From positions 1-64,000 of the forward strand of contig NZ_FQXY01000010.1 in assembly GCF_900130125.1 (NCBI RefSeq): a DNA stretch of 64,000 nt. The letters are read 5' to 3'. This DNA comes from Bacteroides congonensis (GTDB lineage Bacteria > Bacteroidota > Bacteroidia > Bacteroidales > Bacteroidaceae). Position 1 is the first letter of the stretch, and each line of letters opens with the position of its first letter. Both the position numbers and the translations under genes were made by a program. This document shows, in pieces, positions 53,451 through 62,913 of the stretch. Below the pieces are notes generated by a model. It did not search any database. It had not been told where the DNA came from and saw nothing but the letters and a program-made list of their open reading frames with translations.

Positions 53451-54283
53451 CGGTTAGCTGTAACTATTCTTTCTTTTCCAAATATGTCTCTTATAACACG
53501 AACATCATGATATTGGTTCATTTCAAGTATGTGTGCTGTTTCCCGGCCATAAGCCTGGTTTATTTCAAAATAAAGTTTGCCATCCGGCAAAAGTAATTCA
53601 CGTCCTAAATCAGCGATTCTGCGATAAAACCGCAACGGGTCATCATCAGGAACAAACAAAGCGAGCTCCGGTTCCCAATCAAGCACGTTGGCATCCATAT
53701 CCTTCTTTTCCGCTTCGGTCACATAAGGCGGGTTACTGACTATTACATCAAAAGAAGGCGCTTTCTTCCAATCATCTGATAAAACATCTCTTTGCAGAAA
53801 CGTGACATCTGCCGCTAATTCCTTATTATTCTCACGGGCAATTGCCAACGCATCTTCCGAAATGTCCCAAGCTTCCACTTCCGCTTCCGGCAGTTTCTTA
53901 TCCAAAGAAATTGCAATGCATCCGCTTCCCGTACCTATATCTAATAAACGGCGGGCACTCGCATTCTCCCGAGCCACTAGTTCTACCAGTTCCACCGTCT
54001 CGGGACGTGGAATCAACACACCGGGAGCCACTTTGAATCTTCTTCCATCAAACTCCGCAAAGCCACGAATGTACTGTATCGGCTCATTTTTCTGTAAACG
54101 GAATATAATGTTTTCTAATTCACGCTCTTTGCATTCGGATAAAATCATATCTTTGCCGAGGTAAATATCAAGCGCATCCAAACATAACATGTCGCAACAG
54201 ATCAACATTGTAAGAGCTTTGACCTCTTCCGGCGGATAAATATCCTGCAAGGACTGGCGGATGTAATTAGTGATACGATTCAT
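53447..54283 (-). CDS. prmC: Peptide chain release factor N5-glutamine methyltransferase
   Basis: Methylates the GGQ glutamine of RF1/RF2. 278 residues: N-terminal helical domain (1-80), then a class I SAM methyltransferase with motif I 'LLDIGTGSGCIAISL' (113-127) and the 'NPPY' catalytic motif at N184-Y187. Divergent from ribD with 54 bases between. The 4-base overlap with recX marks an operon. Confidence 0.95.
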   Translation of the reverse strand: MNRITNYIRQSLQDIYPPEEVKALTMLICCDMLCLDALDIYLGKDMILSECKERELENIIFRLQKNEPIQYIRGFAEFDGRRFKVAPGVLIPRPETVELVELVARENASARRLLDIGTGSGCIAISLDKKLPEAEVEAWDISEDALAIARENNKELAADVTFLQRDVLSDDWKKAPSFDVIVSNPPYVTEAEKKDMDANVLDWEPELALFVPDDDPLRFYRRIADLGRELLLPDGKLYFEINQAYGRETAHILEMNQYHDVRVIRDIFGKERIVTANR

Positions 54284-54303
54284 ATATTTACAATTTCGGA
54301 GTG

Positions 54304-54311
54304 CAAAAGTA
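54304..54311 (-). promoter_or_regulatory. -7 box for prmC-recX
   Basis: Minus-strand TACTTTTG, 21 bases before the prmC ATG, in the divergent prmC-ribD gap. Confidence 0.5.
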
Positions 54312-54337
54312 AGAATAATATAGCGAAGAGCACCAAA

Positions 54338-55375
54338 ATGGAAGAAGAAAAATACATGAGACGCTGCATTGAGCTCGCCGCGAACGGGTTATGCAATGTT
54401 GCTCCCAATCCGATGGTAGGGGCTGTTATCGTATGCGACGGGCGTATTATCGGCGAAGGCTACCACATTCGTTGCGGAGAGGCACATGCCGAAGTCAATG
54501 CCATCCGTTCCGTCAAAGATGAATCTTTATTGCAACGCTCCACGATCTATGTAAGTCTGGAGCCTTGCTCACATTATGGAAAAACTCCACCTTGCGCCGA
54601 TTTGATTATTGAGAAACAGATTCCGCGGATTGTCATTGGCTGCCAAGACCCTTTTTCAAAGGTAGCCGGACGAGGTATCCAGAAGCTACGGGATGCCGGA
54701 CGAGAAGTGATAGTTGGCGTATTGGAAAAAGAATGCCGGCATTTGATTCGTCGCTTTATTACTTTCAACACACTTCATCGTCCTTTCATTACATTGAAAT
54801 GGGCAGAATCGGCTGACCACTTCATTGATATAGAACGTACTAACGGAAAGCCGATGATACTTTCCTCTCCTCTCTCGTCTATGTTAGTACATAAGAAAAG
54901 GGCAGAAGCCGATGCCATCATGGTAGGCCGACGGACAGCCTTACTGGATAACCCGTCGCTAACAGTACGCAATTGGTATGGACATAATCCGATACGTATC
55001 GTTTTAGACCGTAGCTTATCCCTTCCAAACGATTTACAAATATTCGACGGAGATATTCCGACATTAATCTTTACAGAGAAGGAACGTTCTGAAGAAAGAA
55101 ACATCACCTACATCACGATTGATTTCAGCCATAACCCACTGATACAGATTATGGAAGAGCTATATCAGCGTAAGATACAATCATTGTTGGTCGAAGGCGG
55201 AAGTCAGTTGCTGCAATCTTTCATTGATAACGGCTTATGGGATGAAGCATTTATCGAGAAGTGCCCCTGCAGGCTATATTCCGGTGTTAAAGCACCTGAA
55301 ATAAGCGATAAATTTAGTTACTCGACAGAAGAACACTTCGAAAGACAGATTTGGCATTACATTCATCAAACGTAG
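54338..55375 (+). CDS. ribD: Bifunctional riboflavin deaminase/reductase
   Basis: Second and third steps of riboflavin synthesis. 345 residues: deaminase domain with zinc ligands in 'HAEVNAI' (H50, catalytic E52) and 'EPCSHYGKTPPC' (C77, C86); C-terminal reductase domain with 'TLKWAESADH' and 'LLVEGGSQLLQSF'. The upstream gap of 54 bases is too short for an FMN riboswitch and none is visible. No other rib genes are near. Confidence 0.95.
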   Translation: MEEEKYMRRCIELAANGLCNVAPNPMVGAVIVCDGRIIGEGYHIRCGEAHAEVNAIRSVKDESLLQRSTIYVSLEPCSHYGKTPPCADLIIEKQIPRIVIGCQDPFSKVAGRGIQKLRDAGREVIVGVLEKECRHLIRRFITFNTLHRPFITLKWAESADHFIDIERTNGKPMILSSPLSSMLVHKKRAEADAIMVGRRTALLDNPSLTVRNWYGHNPIRIVLDRSLSLPNDLQIFDGDIPTLIFTEKERSEERNITYITIDFSHNPLIQIMEELYQRKIQSLLVEGGSQLLQSFIDNGLWDEAFIEKCPCRLYSGVKAPEISDKFSYSTEEHFERQIWHYIHQT

Positions 55376-55491
55376 CTAAAATAGTCCTGCTCAGGGAGTT
55401 TTACGTCGATAAAATCAGTATTATTATCTATAATTTTATATAAAACTTGCCGGTATTGTTCTTTATCGGAAAAAATGTTTCTATTTTTGCA

Positions 55492-55499
55492 ACTTGTAA
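55492..55499 (+). promoter_or_regulatory. -7 box for the DUF6242-uppS-bamA-ompH group
   Basis: TATTTTTG, 18 bases before the ATG at 55518; -33 element weak. Confidence 0.5.
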
Positions 55500-55517
55500 A
55501 TAAACACAATCTTTCAA

Positions 55518-57005
55518 ATGAGAATAAAGTTTTTATCATTCATTGCGAGTTTTTTCATGGTGTCATTTGTTATAACGTCATGTCTTGATGACGATAATAA
55601 CATCGAATATAGCCCGGATGCGACTATACATGCATTTGCACTTGACACAATTGGATATGGAATAACTTATAAATTCACTATTGACCAACAAAAAGGTGAA
55701 ATCTATAACGAGGATTCTCTTCCCGTTCATGCTGATACTATTATTGATAAGATTCTAATCAAGACATTGACTACAGCTTCCGGAGTCATCACAATGAAGA
55801 ATAAAGCCAATGAAGATTCAATTATCAACATTAGCGACTCCATAGACCTTAGGAATCCGATTAAAATTAAAGTATGGTCTACAGAAGGTCTTGCTGAAAT
55901 GAACGATAGCAAAACCAAAGAATACACTATTACTGTACGAGTACATAAACATGATCCGGACTCGTTGAGATGGAAATATTGGGGAAACATTAATGATGCA
56001 GAACTTGATAATCAAGTAAAAGAACTGAAATCTGTTATTTTAGCTGATGAAATCCTGACTTATTCTATTGTGGGTGGTAAACTTAAGGTATATCGTGCAC
56101 AAAAAGACAATCCTAAATCTTGGTCTTCAAGTGAAGTGGACGGTGATGTATTTAATAATACGCTTCCAACTTCAATATTATCATATGATAAAAAGCTATA
56201 CGCAACATCAACGATAGAGAATGGAAAAGTTTATGAGTCTACTGATGGAACAACATGGACAGAATCTAATTTATTCAATAATGAATACGTAAATCTGCTA
56301 CTTGCTCCCTTAAGTCATAAAATAACATATATCAAGACTGTTGATAGCAAAAAAGTCTTTGATTCAACAGAAAAGATCGAGTCACGGGCAGAAAAAGAAC
56401 TTCAAGCAGTACCCGACGATTTTCCGATTGGCAATATTTCTTATACGACTTATGCAACATCGACCAAAGTTGATGCAATAATGCTTATTGGCGAATACAA
56501 AGAACAACCGACTGTTGGAGAGACTAAAACTATTGTTCCTTGGGGTTATATGGGAGATATATGGACTCCCCTGCCACCAAACAATGTAGACACAAGTTGT
56601 CCTGCATTGACAAGTCCCTCTATCATGTATTATAATGACCAATTCTATATCTTCGGAGAAGACTTCGAATCATTTTATGTTTCCAAGGCAGGTATCGCAT
56701 GGAAAAAAGCAAATAAGAAATTCGATTTCCCCTATCAGGATTGGAGTGAATCCGATTTTAAGCCAAGTACCGAAAAGCCTGAATTTAGAGGAAGAAAAAC
56801 TTATTCCTCTGTAATTGATACTGAAAATAATAATATCTTTATCCTTTTCAGTAAGGGCGAGGCTAGCTTTGAAGAAGAAGTTGAAGACGAAGAAGACACT
56901 ACGAGAGCTACCAAGACACACAGTTACCCTTATGGCTCTGAAGTGTGGAGTGGTCGTCTGAATCAGCTATGGTTTGACTTGGATCCAGAACATGCCGGTC
57001 AATAA
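55518..57005 (+). CDS. DUF6242-type lipoprotein
   Basis: 495 residues, lipobox ending at C22 (VITSC), aspartate-rich after the Cys (DDDNN), which matches a surface-export-like signal in Bacteroidetes. The N-terminal third is beta-rich with 'AFALDTIGYGITYKFTIDQ' and the rest looks like kelch/beta-propeller repeats ('KLKVYRAQKDNPKSW', 'KVYESTDGTTW', 'FYVSKAGIAWKKAN'). Function unknown. A Glu/Asp-rich insert (FEEEVEDEEDTT) sits near residue 455. It ends 27 bases before uppS, at the head of the bamA group, so a role in envelope assembly is possible but unproven. Confidence 0.8.
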   Translation: MRIKFLSFIASFFMVSFVITSCLDDDNNIEYSPDATIHAFALDTIGYGITYKFTIDQQKGEIYNEDSLPVHADTIIDKILIKTLTTASGVITMKNKANEDSIINISDSIDLRNPIKIKVWSTEGLAEMNDSKTKEYTITVRVHKHDPDSLRWKYWGNINDAELDNQVKELKSVILADEILTYSIVGGKLKVYRAQKDNPKSWSSSEVDGDVFNNTLPTSILSYDKKLYATSTIENGKVYESTDGTTWTESNLFNNEYVNLLLAPLSHKITYIKTVDSKKVFDSTEKIESRAEKELQAVPDDFPIGNISYTTYATSTKVDAIMLIGEYKEQPTVGETKTIVPWGYMGDIWTPLPPNNVDTSCPALTSPSIMYYNDQFYIFGEDFESFYVSKAGIAWKKANKKFDFPYQDWSESDFKPSTEKPEFRGRKTYSSVIDTENNNIFILFSKGEASFEEEVEDEEDTTRATKTHSYPYGSEVWSGRLNQLWFDLDPEHAGQ

Positions 57006-57032
57006 TAAAACGTATACGTTTAAAATAAGAAG

Positions 57033-57767
57033 ATGTCCTATATAGAACAAATAGACAAAACTCGGATACCCCAACACGTAGCCATCATCATGGACGGCAA
57101 CGGACGATGGGCAAAGCAACGAGGGGAAGAACGTACTTACGGTCACCGTGCAGGCGCAGAAACGGTACAGAAAATTATCGAAGACGCAGCCCGCTTGGGA
57201 GTGAAGTATCTGACTTTATACACCTTCTCTACCGAGAACTGGAATCGACCGCAAGAAGAAGTAGCGGCTCTGATGAATCTATTGCTAGATTCTATTGAAG
57301 AAGAGACACTGATGAAAAACGATATTCGCTTCAAGATTATTGGTGATTTCAAGAAATTACCGGATGAAGTTCAGAAAAGTTTGGCATCATGCATAGAACA
57401 TACGGCAGGGAATACAGGTATGTGCCTGGTATTGGCTCTTAGTTACTCTTCCCGTTGGGAAATAACTGAAGCAGTCCGCCAAATAGCGACACAGGTTAAA
57501 AAGGGAGAACTATCTCCCGAACAAATAACAGATGAATGCATCGCATCTCATCTGGAAACAAAATTTATGCCCGACCCTGATTTATTAATCCGTACGGGAG
57601 GAGAAATCCGACTAAGCAACTACCTGCTATGGCAATGTGCTTATTCGGAGCTCTATTTTTGTGATACCTTTTGGCCGGACTTCGACAAAGAAGAATTCTA
57701 CAAAGCCATTTACGAATATCAGCAACGGGAGCGCCGCTTCGGCAAAACCAGTGAACAAATCAGCTAA
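57033..57767 (+). CDS. uppS: Isoprenyl transferase (undecaprenyl diphosphate synthase)
   Basis: Makes the C55 carrier lipid for peptidoglycan and O-antigen. 244 residues, with '[14 protein letters not shown]' (catalytic D21), '[10 protein letters not shown]' and '[19 protein letters not shown]' near the end. Thirty bases separate it from bamA. The uppS-bamA-ompH order is typical of Bacteroidetes. Confidence 0.96.
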   Translation: MSYIEQIDKTRIPQHVAIIMDGNGRWAKQRGEERTYGHRAGAETVQKIIEDAARLGVKYLTLYTFSTENWNRPQEEVAALMNLLLDSIEEETLMKNDIRFKIIGDFKKLPDEVQKSLASCIEHTAGNTGMCLVLALSYSSRWEITEAVRQIATQVKKGELSPEQITDECIASHLETKFMPDPDLLIRTGGEIRLSNYLLWQCAYSELYFCDTFWPDFDKEEFYKAIYEYQQRERRFGKTSEQIS

Positions 57768-57797
57768 CATAACTCGAAACATCAAATTATAACATAA

Positions 57798-60446
57798 ATG
57801 CATTATCGTATTTCCTATCTATTCATAACGTTTATCTGCCTGTGTTGCTTTGCGACAACAGGTATTGCGCAAAATGCCAATACTGATGAAGACTCGAAAC
57901 CTGTCATCTTATACTCCGGAACACCCAAAAAGTATGAGATAGCGGACATAAAGGTCGAAGGCGTGAAGAATTACGAAGACTATGTATTGATTGGACTATC
58001 AGGACTATCGGTAGGACAAACAATCACTGTGCCGGGTGACGAAATCACCGGAGCAATCAAACGTTATTGGCGTCATGGCTTGTTCTCAAACGTACAAATC
58101 ACAGCCGAGAAAGTGGAAGGCAACAAAATCTGGTTAAAGATCAGTCTGACACAGCGTCCACGTATCTCTGACGTACGTTATCATGGTGTCAAGAAGTCCG
58201 AACGTACTGATTTGGAAGGCAAATTAGGTATGGTAAAAGGTATGCAGATTACCCCGAATACCGTAGACCGCGCCAAGACATTGATCAAACGTTACTTCGA
58301 CGATAAAGGATTTAAGAATGCAGAAGTCATCATTTCACAGAAAGACGATCCTTCCAGTGAGAATCAGGTCATTGTCGACATCGACATTGATAAAAAGGAA
58401 AAAATCAAAGTTCACGCTATCGAAATCGTTGGTAACTCCGCCATCAAAGCTTCCAAGCTGAAACGGGTAATGAAGAAAACCAATGAGAAAGGCAAACTTC
58501 GCAACTTGTTCCGCACAAAGAAATTCGTGCCTGAGAACTACGAAGCAGACAAGCAACTTATCATCGACAAGTATAATGAGTTGGGATACCGTGATGCCAT
58601 GATCGCAAAAGACAGCATCGCACAATACGATGAAAAGACAGTTAATGTATATCTGAACATAGACGAAGGACAGAAATATTATCTCCGCAATGTAACCTGG
58701 GTAGGTAACACCCTTTACCCTTCCGAACAGTTGAACTATTTACTTCGCATGAAGAAGGGAGATGTATATAACCAAAAGTTACTAGGTGAACGTACTTCAA
58801 CGGATGATGATGCTATCGGTAACTTATATTATAACAACGGTTACCTGTTCTACAACCTCGACCCTGTGGAAGTTAATATTGTCGGTGACTCTATCGACCT
58901 CGAAATGAGAATCTATGAAGGTCGTCAGGCTACTATCAACAAGATCAACATCAGCGGTAACGACCGTTTGTATGAGAACGTTGTTCGTCGTGAGCTTCGT
59001 ATTCGTCCGGGACAACTGTTCAGCAAGGAAGACCTGATGCGTTCTTTACGTGAAATCCAGCAGATGGGACACTTTGACCCTGAAAAACTGCAACCGGACA
59101 TTCAACCGGATCCAATGAACGGAACTGTTGACATAGGCTTGCCGTTGACATCCAAAGCAAACGACCAGGTGGAATTCTCTGCCGGTTGGGGGCAAACCGG
59201 TATTATCGGTAAATTGAGTCTGAAGTTCACCAACTTCTCTGTTGCCAACTTGCTGCATCCGGGTGAAAACTATCGTGGTATCCTGCCGCAAGGTGACGGA
59301 CAAACATTGACCATCAGCGGACAGACGAATGCCAAATACTACCAATCATATAGTATTTCATTCTTCGACCCCTGGTTTGGAGGAAAACGCCCGAATTCAT
59401 TCTCTTTATCGGCATTCTTCTCTGTACAGACTGATATTAGCAGCCGTTACTATAACTCCAGTTACTTCAACAACTATTACAATAGTATGTATAGCGGTTA
59501 CGGTGGCTATGGTATGTATAACTATGGCAACTACAACAACTACGAAAACTATTATGACCCTGACAAATCAATCAAGATGTGGGGACTTTCAGCAGGTTGG
59601 GGTAAACGTCTGAAATGGCCGGATGACTATTTCACACTCTCTGCAGAGTTGGCTTATCAACGCTATAACTTGAGCGACTGGCAATATTTCCCGGTAACCA
59701 ACGGTAAATGTAATGACCTCAGTATCTCATTGACTTTGGCACGTAACTCTATTGACAATCCGATCTTCCCGCGTACGGGTTCCGATTTCTCATTGTCAGT
59801 TCAGTTCACTCCACCGTATTCGTTGATGGATGGCAAGGACTATAAAGGATATTACAGATCAGACGGTAGCATTACCCAGGACAACATGAATAAACTTCAC
59901 AGATGGGTAGAGTACCACAAATGGAAATTCAAAGGAAAAACATATACTCCGTTGATGGATCCGGTTGCTCATCCCAAGTGTCTTGTATTGATGACACGCA
60001 CAGAGTTCGGTTTGCTGGGCCACTATAACGAATACAAGAAATCACCGTTCGGTACATTCGATGTAGGTGGCGACGGTATGACCGGTTATTCAACCTATGC
60101 TACAGAAAGTATTGCTCTGCGTGGTTACGAAAACAGCTCATTGACCCCATACGGTTCCGAAGGTTATGCTTATGCACGTCTCGGTATCGAATTAAGATAT
60201 CCGTTGATGCTGGAAACAAGTACTAACATTTATGTGTTAGGTTTCCTAGAAGCAGGTAACGCATGGCATGATATCAAGAAATTCAATCCGTTCGAGTTGA
60301 AACGTTCTGCCGGTGTCGGTGTTCGTATCTTCTTGCCGATGATTGGTATGATGGGTATCGACTGGGGTTACGGTTTCGATAAAGTATTTGGTTCTAAACA
60401 ATATGGCGGAAGTCAATTCCACTTTATCTTAGGACAAGAATTCTAA
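57798..60446 (+). CDS. bamA: Outer membrane protein assembly factor BamA
   Basis: 882 residues. Signal peptide cleaved near 'GIA-QN', about five POTRA domains (45-440; e.g. 'NVQITAEKVEGNKIWLKISL'), then a 16-strand barrel with the C-terminal aromatic 'FHFILGQEF'. It inserts beta-barrels into the outer membrane. An extracellular-loop-like insert at about residues 548-592 is nearly all Tyr, Asn, Gly and Ser. Its stop codon overlaps the next possible ATG by one base. Confidence 0.95.
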   Translation: MHYRISYLFITFICLCCFATTGIAQNANTDEDSKPVILYSGTPKKYEIADIKVEGVKNYEDYVLIGLSGLSVGQTITVPGDEITGAIKRYWRHGLFSNVQITAEKVEGNKIWLKISLTQRPRISDVRYHGVKKSERTDLEGKLGMVKGMQITPNTVDRAKTLIKRYFDDKGFKNAEVIISQKDDPSSENQVIVDIDIDKKEKIKVHAIEIVGNSAIKASKLKRVMKKTNEKGKLRNLFRTKKFVPENYEADKQLIIDKYNELGYRDAMIAKDSIAQYDEKTVNVYLNIDEGQKYYLRNVTWVGNTLYPSEQLNYLLRMKKGDVYNQKLLGERTSTDDDAIGNLYYNNGYLFYNLDPVEVNIVGDSIDLEMRIYEGRQATINKINISGNDRLYENVVRRELRIRPGQLFSKEDLMRSLREIQQMGHFDPEKLQPDIQPDPMNGTVDIGLPLTSKANDQVEFSAGWGQTGIIGKLSLKFTNFSVANLLHPGENYRGILPQGDGQTLTISGQTNAKYYQSYSISFFDPWFGGKRPNSFSLSAFFSVQTDISSRYYNSSYFNNYYNSMYSGYGGYGMYNYGNYNNYENYYDPDKSIKMWGLSAGWGKRLKWPDDYFTLSAELAYQRYNLSDWQYFPVTNGKCNDLSISLTLARNSIDNPIFPRTGSDFSLSVQFTPPYSLMDGKDYKGYYRSDGSITQDNMNKLHRWVEYHKWKFKGKTYTPLMDPVAHPKCLVLMTRTEFGLLGHYNEYKKSPFGTFDVGGDGMTGYSTYATESIALRGYENSSLTPYGSEGYAYARLGIELRYPLMLETSTNIYVLGFLEAGNAWHDIKKFNPFELKRSAGVGVRIFLPMIGMMGIDWGYGFDKVFGSKQYGGSQFHFILGQEF

Positions 60447-60469
60447 TGTATCACAAAAAACTAAACGTC

Positions 60470-60985
60470 ATGAGAAAGTCTGTTCTATTAATCATGTTGT
60501 TGTTTGCCGTCGGAATGGCAGCAAACGCACAAAAATTTGCACTGATCGATACGGAATATATTATGAAGAATATTCCGGCTGCTCAAAGCGCCAATGAGCA
60601 AATGCAAGAAGCTACGAAGAAATATCAGGGTGAAGTAGAAACTCTGGCAAAGGAAGCACAAAAGATGTTCCAGGATTACCAGACAAAATTATCCACTCTA
60701 TCTGCTGCCCAAAAGACAAAGAAAGAGGATGAAATCGTAGCCAAAGAAAAAGAAGCGGCCGAACTGAAACGCAAATATTTCGGCCCTGAAGGCGAATTAG
60801 CCAAGATGAGAGAGAAGCTGATTTCGCCGATTCAGGATGACATCTATGAAGCAGTGAAAGCTGTATCGCAACAGCATGGATATGACATGGTAGTCGACAG
60901 AGCCTCTGCTGCAGGTATAATTTTTGCAAATCCACGTATAGATATTAGTGATGAAATCCTAAGAAGATTAGGATATTCAAATTAA
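60470..60985 (+). CDS. ompH: OmpH/Skp family periplasmic chaperone (first copy)
   Basis: 171 residues: signal peptide (MRKSVLLIMLLFAVGMAANA), then an alpha-helical, Lys/Glu/Gln-rich Skp-like coiled coil (about 45-120) and a closing beta part. Holds unfolded outer membrane proteins for BamA. The ATG at 60470 starts the signal peptide; an ATG at 60446 that overlaps the bamA stop codon would add eight residues and hints at coupling. Confidence 0.9.
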   Translation: MRKSVLLIMLLFAVGMAANAQKFALIDTEYIMKNIPAAQSANEQMQEATKKYQGEVETLAKEAQKMFQDYQTKLSTLSAAQKTKKEDEIVAKEKEAAELKRKYFGPEGELAKMREKLISPIQDDIYEAVKAVSQQHGYDMVVDRASAAGIIFANPRIDISDEILRRLGYSN

Positions 60986-60990
60986 TTTCA

Positions 60991-60998
60991 TACATTTG
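60991..60998 (+). promoter_or_regulatory. -7 box for the second ompH
   Basis: TACATTTG, six bases after the first ompH stop and 45 bases before the next ATG, so the second chaperone can be made independently. Confidence 0.6.
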
Positions 60999-61042
60999 CA
61001 ACTGGAAATAACTAAAAAAACATTCAAATAAATTATAGAACT

Positions 61043-61558
61043 ATGCTAAAAAAAATCGCACTTGTAATGTTGCTTGCACTCCCAATGGGTGTATTTGCAC
61101 AGAACCTGAAATTCGGTCATATTAATGCACAGGAGATTATCACTGTGATGCCTGAATTTACTAAGGCACAAAACGACATCCAAACATTGGAAAAACAACT
61201 CACTGCCGAACTTCAAAGAACTCAGGAAGAATTCAATAAGAAATATCAGGAATTCCAGCAAGCTATCGCTAAGGATTCTCTTCCGGCCAATATCGCGGAA
61301 AGAAGACAGAAAGAGTTGCAGGATATGATGCAGAGACAAGAACAATTCCAACAGGATGCACAGCAGCAAATGGCGAAAGCCCAGAATGACGCAATGGCTC
61401 CTATCTATCAGAAGTTGGACAATGCTATCAAAGCTGTAGGTGCCGCTGAAGGTGTAGTTTACATCTTCGACCTTGCAAGAACTCCGATTCCTTACGTTAA
61501 CGAGTCACTAAGCATTAACTTGACCAATAAGGTTAAAGCAAATCTGGGTATCAAATAA
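61043..61558 (+). CDS. OmpH/Skp family periplasmic chaperone (second copy)
   Basis: 171 residues with signal peptide (MLKKIALVMLLALPMGVFA-QN) and a long Gln/Lys-rich helical pair (about 40-120). It has diverged from the first copy but keeps its length and layout. Followed by a very strong terminator, so it ends the bamA transcription unit. Confidence 0.9.
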   Translation: MLKKIALVMLLALPMGVFAQNLKFGHINAQEIITVMPEFTKAQNDIQTLEKQLTAELQRTQEEFNKKYQEFQQAIAKDSLPANIAERRQKELQDMMQRQEQFQQDAQQQMAKAQNDAMAPIYQKLDNAIKAVGAAEGVVYIFDLARTPIPYVNESLSINLTNKVKANLGIK

Positions 61559-61585
61559 GATTTCTCGCCAAGAGAAAGAAATACT

Positions 61586-61631
61586 AAAAGCGAAAGCGAA
61601 AGAAGTTTAAACTTCTTTCGCTTTCGCTTTT
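61586..61631 (+). terminator. Perfect 23-bp hairpin terminator after ompH
   Basis: 46-nt perfect palindrome centred between 61608 and 61609, built of AAGCGAAAGCGAAAG and its complement, then TTTT. The strongest terminator in the window. Its symmetry suggests it works in both directions. Confidence 0.9.
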
Positions 61632-61638
61632 TTTGGTG

Positions 61639-61646
61639 TACATTTG
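61639..61646 (+). promoter_or_regulatory. -7 box for murI
   Basis: TACATTTG, 22 bases before the ATG, directly after the ompH terminator. Confidence 0.55.
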
Positions 61647-61667
61647 CGTATATAAATCCTGTTTGTC

Positions 61668-62510
61668 ATGAATCAACATCTATCGCATATACCTGGCCCT
61701 ATCGGAGTGTTCGACTCCGGCTACGGTGGCCTGACTATCCTGGACAAGATAAGAGAAGCATTGCCTGAATATGACTATATCTACTTGGGCGACAATGCAC
61801 GTGCTCCTTACGGGACACGCTCTTTTGAAGTCGTGTACGAGTTCACCCGGCAAGCTGTCAACAAACTATTCGACATGGGCTGTCATTTGGTCATATTGGC
61901 CTGCAACACAGCTTCCGCCAAGGCACTACGCAGCATTCAGATGAATGATTTACCCAAAATTGACCCGGCACGCCGTGTGCTCGGCGTGATTCGTCCCACC
62001 GTAGAATGTATCGGAGATATTAGTAAGAACCGGCATATCGGTGTACTGGCAACAGCAGGTACCATCAAATCCGAATCTTACCCTTTGGAAATACATAAGC
62101 TGTTCCCGGATATTCAGGTAAGCGGAGTGGCATGCCCGATGTGGGTGTCATTAGTTGAAAACAATGAATCACAAAACGATGGAGCCGATTACTTCATCCG
62201 CAAATATATAGACCAGCTACTCTCAAAAGATCCACAAATAGACACCGTCATTCTCGGATGCACCCACTTCCCTCTCCTTCTTCCTAAAATCCGACAATAC
62301 ATTGCCAATGACATCAGCGTAATCTCACAAGGAGAATATGTAGCGGAAAGCCTGAAGGATTATTTGAGAAGACATCCGGAAATGGACGCAAAGTGCACAA
62401 AGAACGGAAATTGCCAGTTTTACACCACAGAGGCGGAAGAGAAATTCTCCGAATCAGCGTCTACATTCCTAAACCGACAAATTAGTGTGAAACACATCAC
62501 ACTTGAATAA
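61668..62510 (+). CDS. murI: Glutamate racemase
   Basis: Makes D-glutamate for peptidoglycan. 280 residues with 'VFDSGYGGLT' (D15/S16 region), the two catalytic cysteines C79 ('LACNTASAK') and C198 ('LGCTHFPLL'). Single gene with its own -7 box. Confidence 0.96.
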   Translation: MNQHLSHIPGPIGVFDSGYGGLTILDKIREALPEYDYIYLGDNARAPYGTRSFEVVYEFTRQAVNKLFDMGCHLVILACNTASAKALRSIQMNDLPKIDPARRVLGVIRPTVECIGDISKNRHIGVLATAGTIKSESYPLEIHKLFPDIQVSGVACPMWVSLVENNESQNDGADYFIRKYIDQLLSKDPQIDTVILGCTHFPLLLPKIRQYIANDISVISQGEYVAESLKDYLRRHPEMDAKCTKNGNCQFYTTEAEEKFSESASTFLNRQISVKHITLE

Positions 62511-62551
62511 ATTTTAAGAGAAGAATAACCTTTTGTCTTTCTTTTTTGTTA

Positions 62552-62559
62552 TATTTGTA
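62552..62559 (+). promoter_or_regulatory. -7 box for the DUF2007 gene
   Basis: TATATTTG, 26 bases before the ATG. Confidence 0.55.
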
Positions 62560-62585
62560 GAAAACAACCCTAATACCATACAATC

Positions 62586-62819
62586 ATGAAAGAAGAAGAT
62601 TATAGCAAGTCAATAGAAGTATTCTCCGGTTCTCCATGGGAAGCCGAAATCATCAAAGGGTTATTAGAGAGTAATAATATCCGTTGCGTCATCAAAGACG
62701 GAATTATGGGAACACTAGCTCCCTACATCGCTCCTGCCGTTTCTATCCTTGTCACCGAAGAAGAATACGAGGCAGCCACCGAACTTATCAGAAGCCGGGA
62801 CGAGAAAGATAGCGACTAA
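62586..62819 (+). CDS. DUF2007 domain protein (putative signal-transducing protein)
   Basis: 77 residues with the DUF2007 fold: 'VFSGSPWEAEIIKGLLESNNIRCVIKDG' and 'ISILVTEEEYEAATELI'. The domain resembles the regulatory PII-like/ACT-like small modules and often occurs alone. Cytoplasmic; function unknown. The next gene has its own promoter, so it is a single unit. Confidence 0.85.
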   Translation: MKEEDYSKSIEVFSGSPWEAEIIKGLLESNNIRCVIKDGIMGTLAPYIAPAVSILVTEEEYEAATELIRSRDEKDSD

Positions 62820-62857
62820 TTCGTTCCAGGCCTTCTTTGATATTCTTTTCAGCCTGT

Positions 62858-62891
62858 TTTGGTTACATATCGACAAAAAGTCCTATATTTG
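62858..62891 (+). promoter_or_regulatory. Promoter of proB
   Basis: TTTG at 62858-62861, 22-base spacer, TATATTTG at 62884-62891, 22 bases before the ATG at 62914. Confidence 0.65.
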
Positions 62892-62913
62892 TGCTTTCAA
62901 ATCGTTAGCAAAG

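Noticed and set aside
54284-54337. FMN riboswitch before ribD
   Set aside because: The gap is only 54 bases and shows no such structure.
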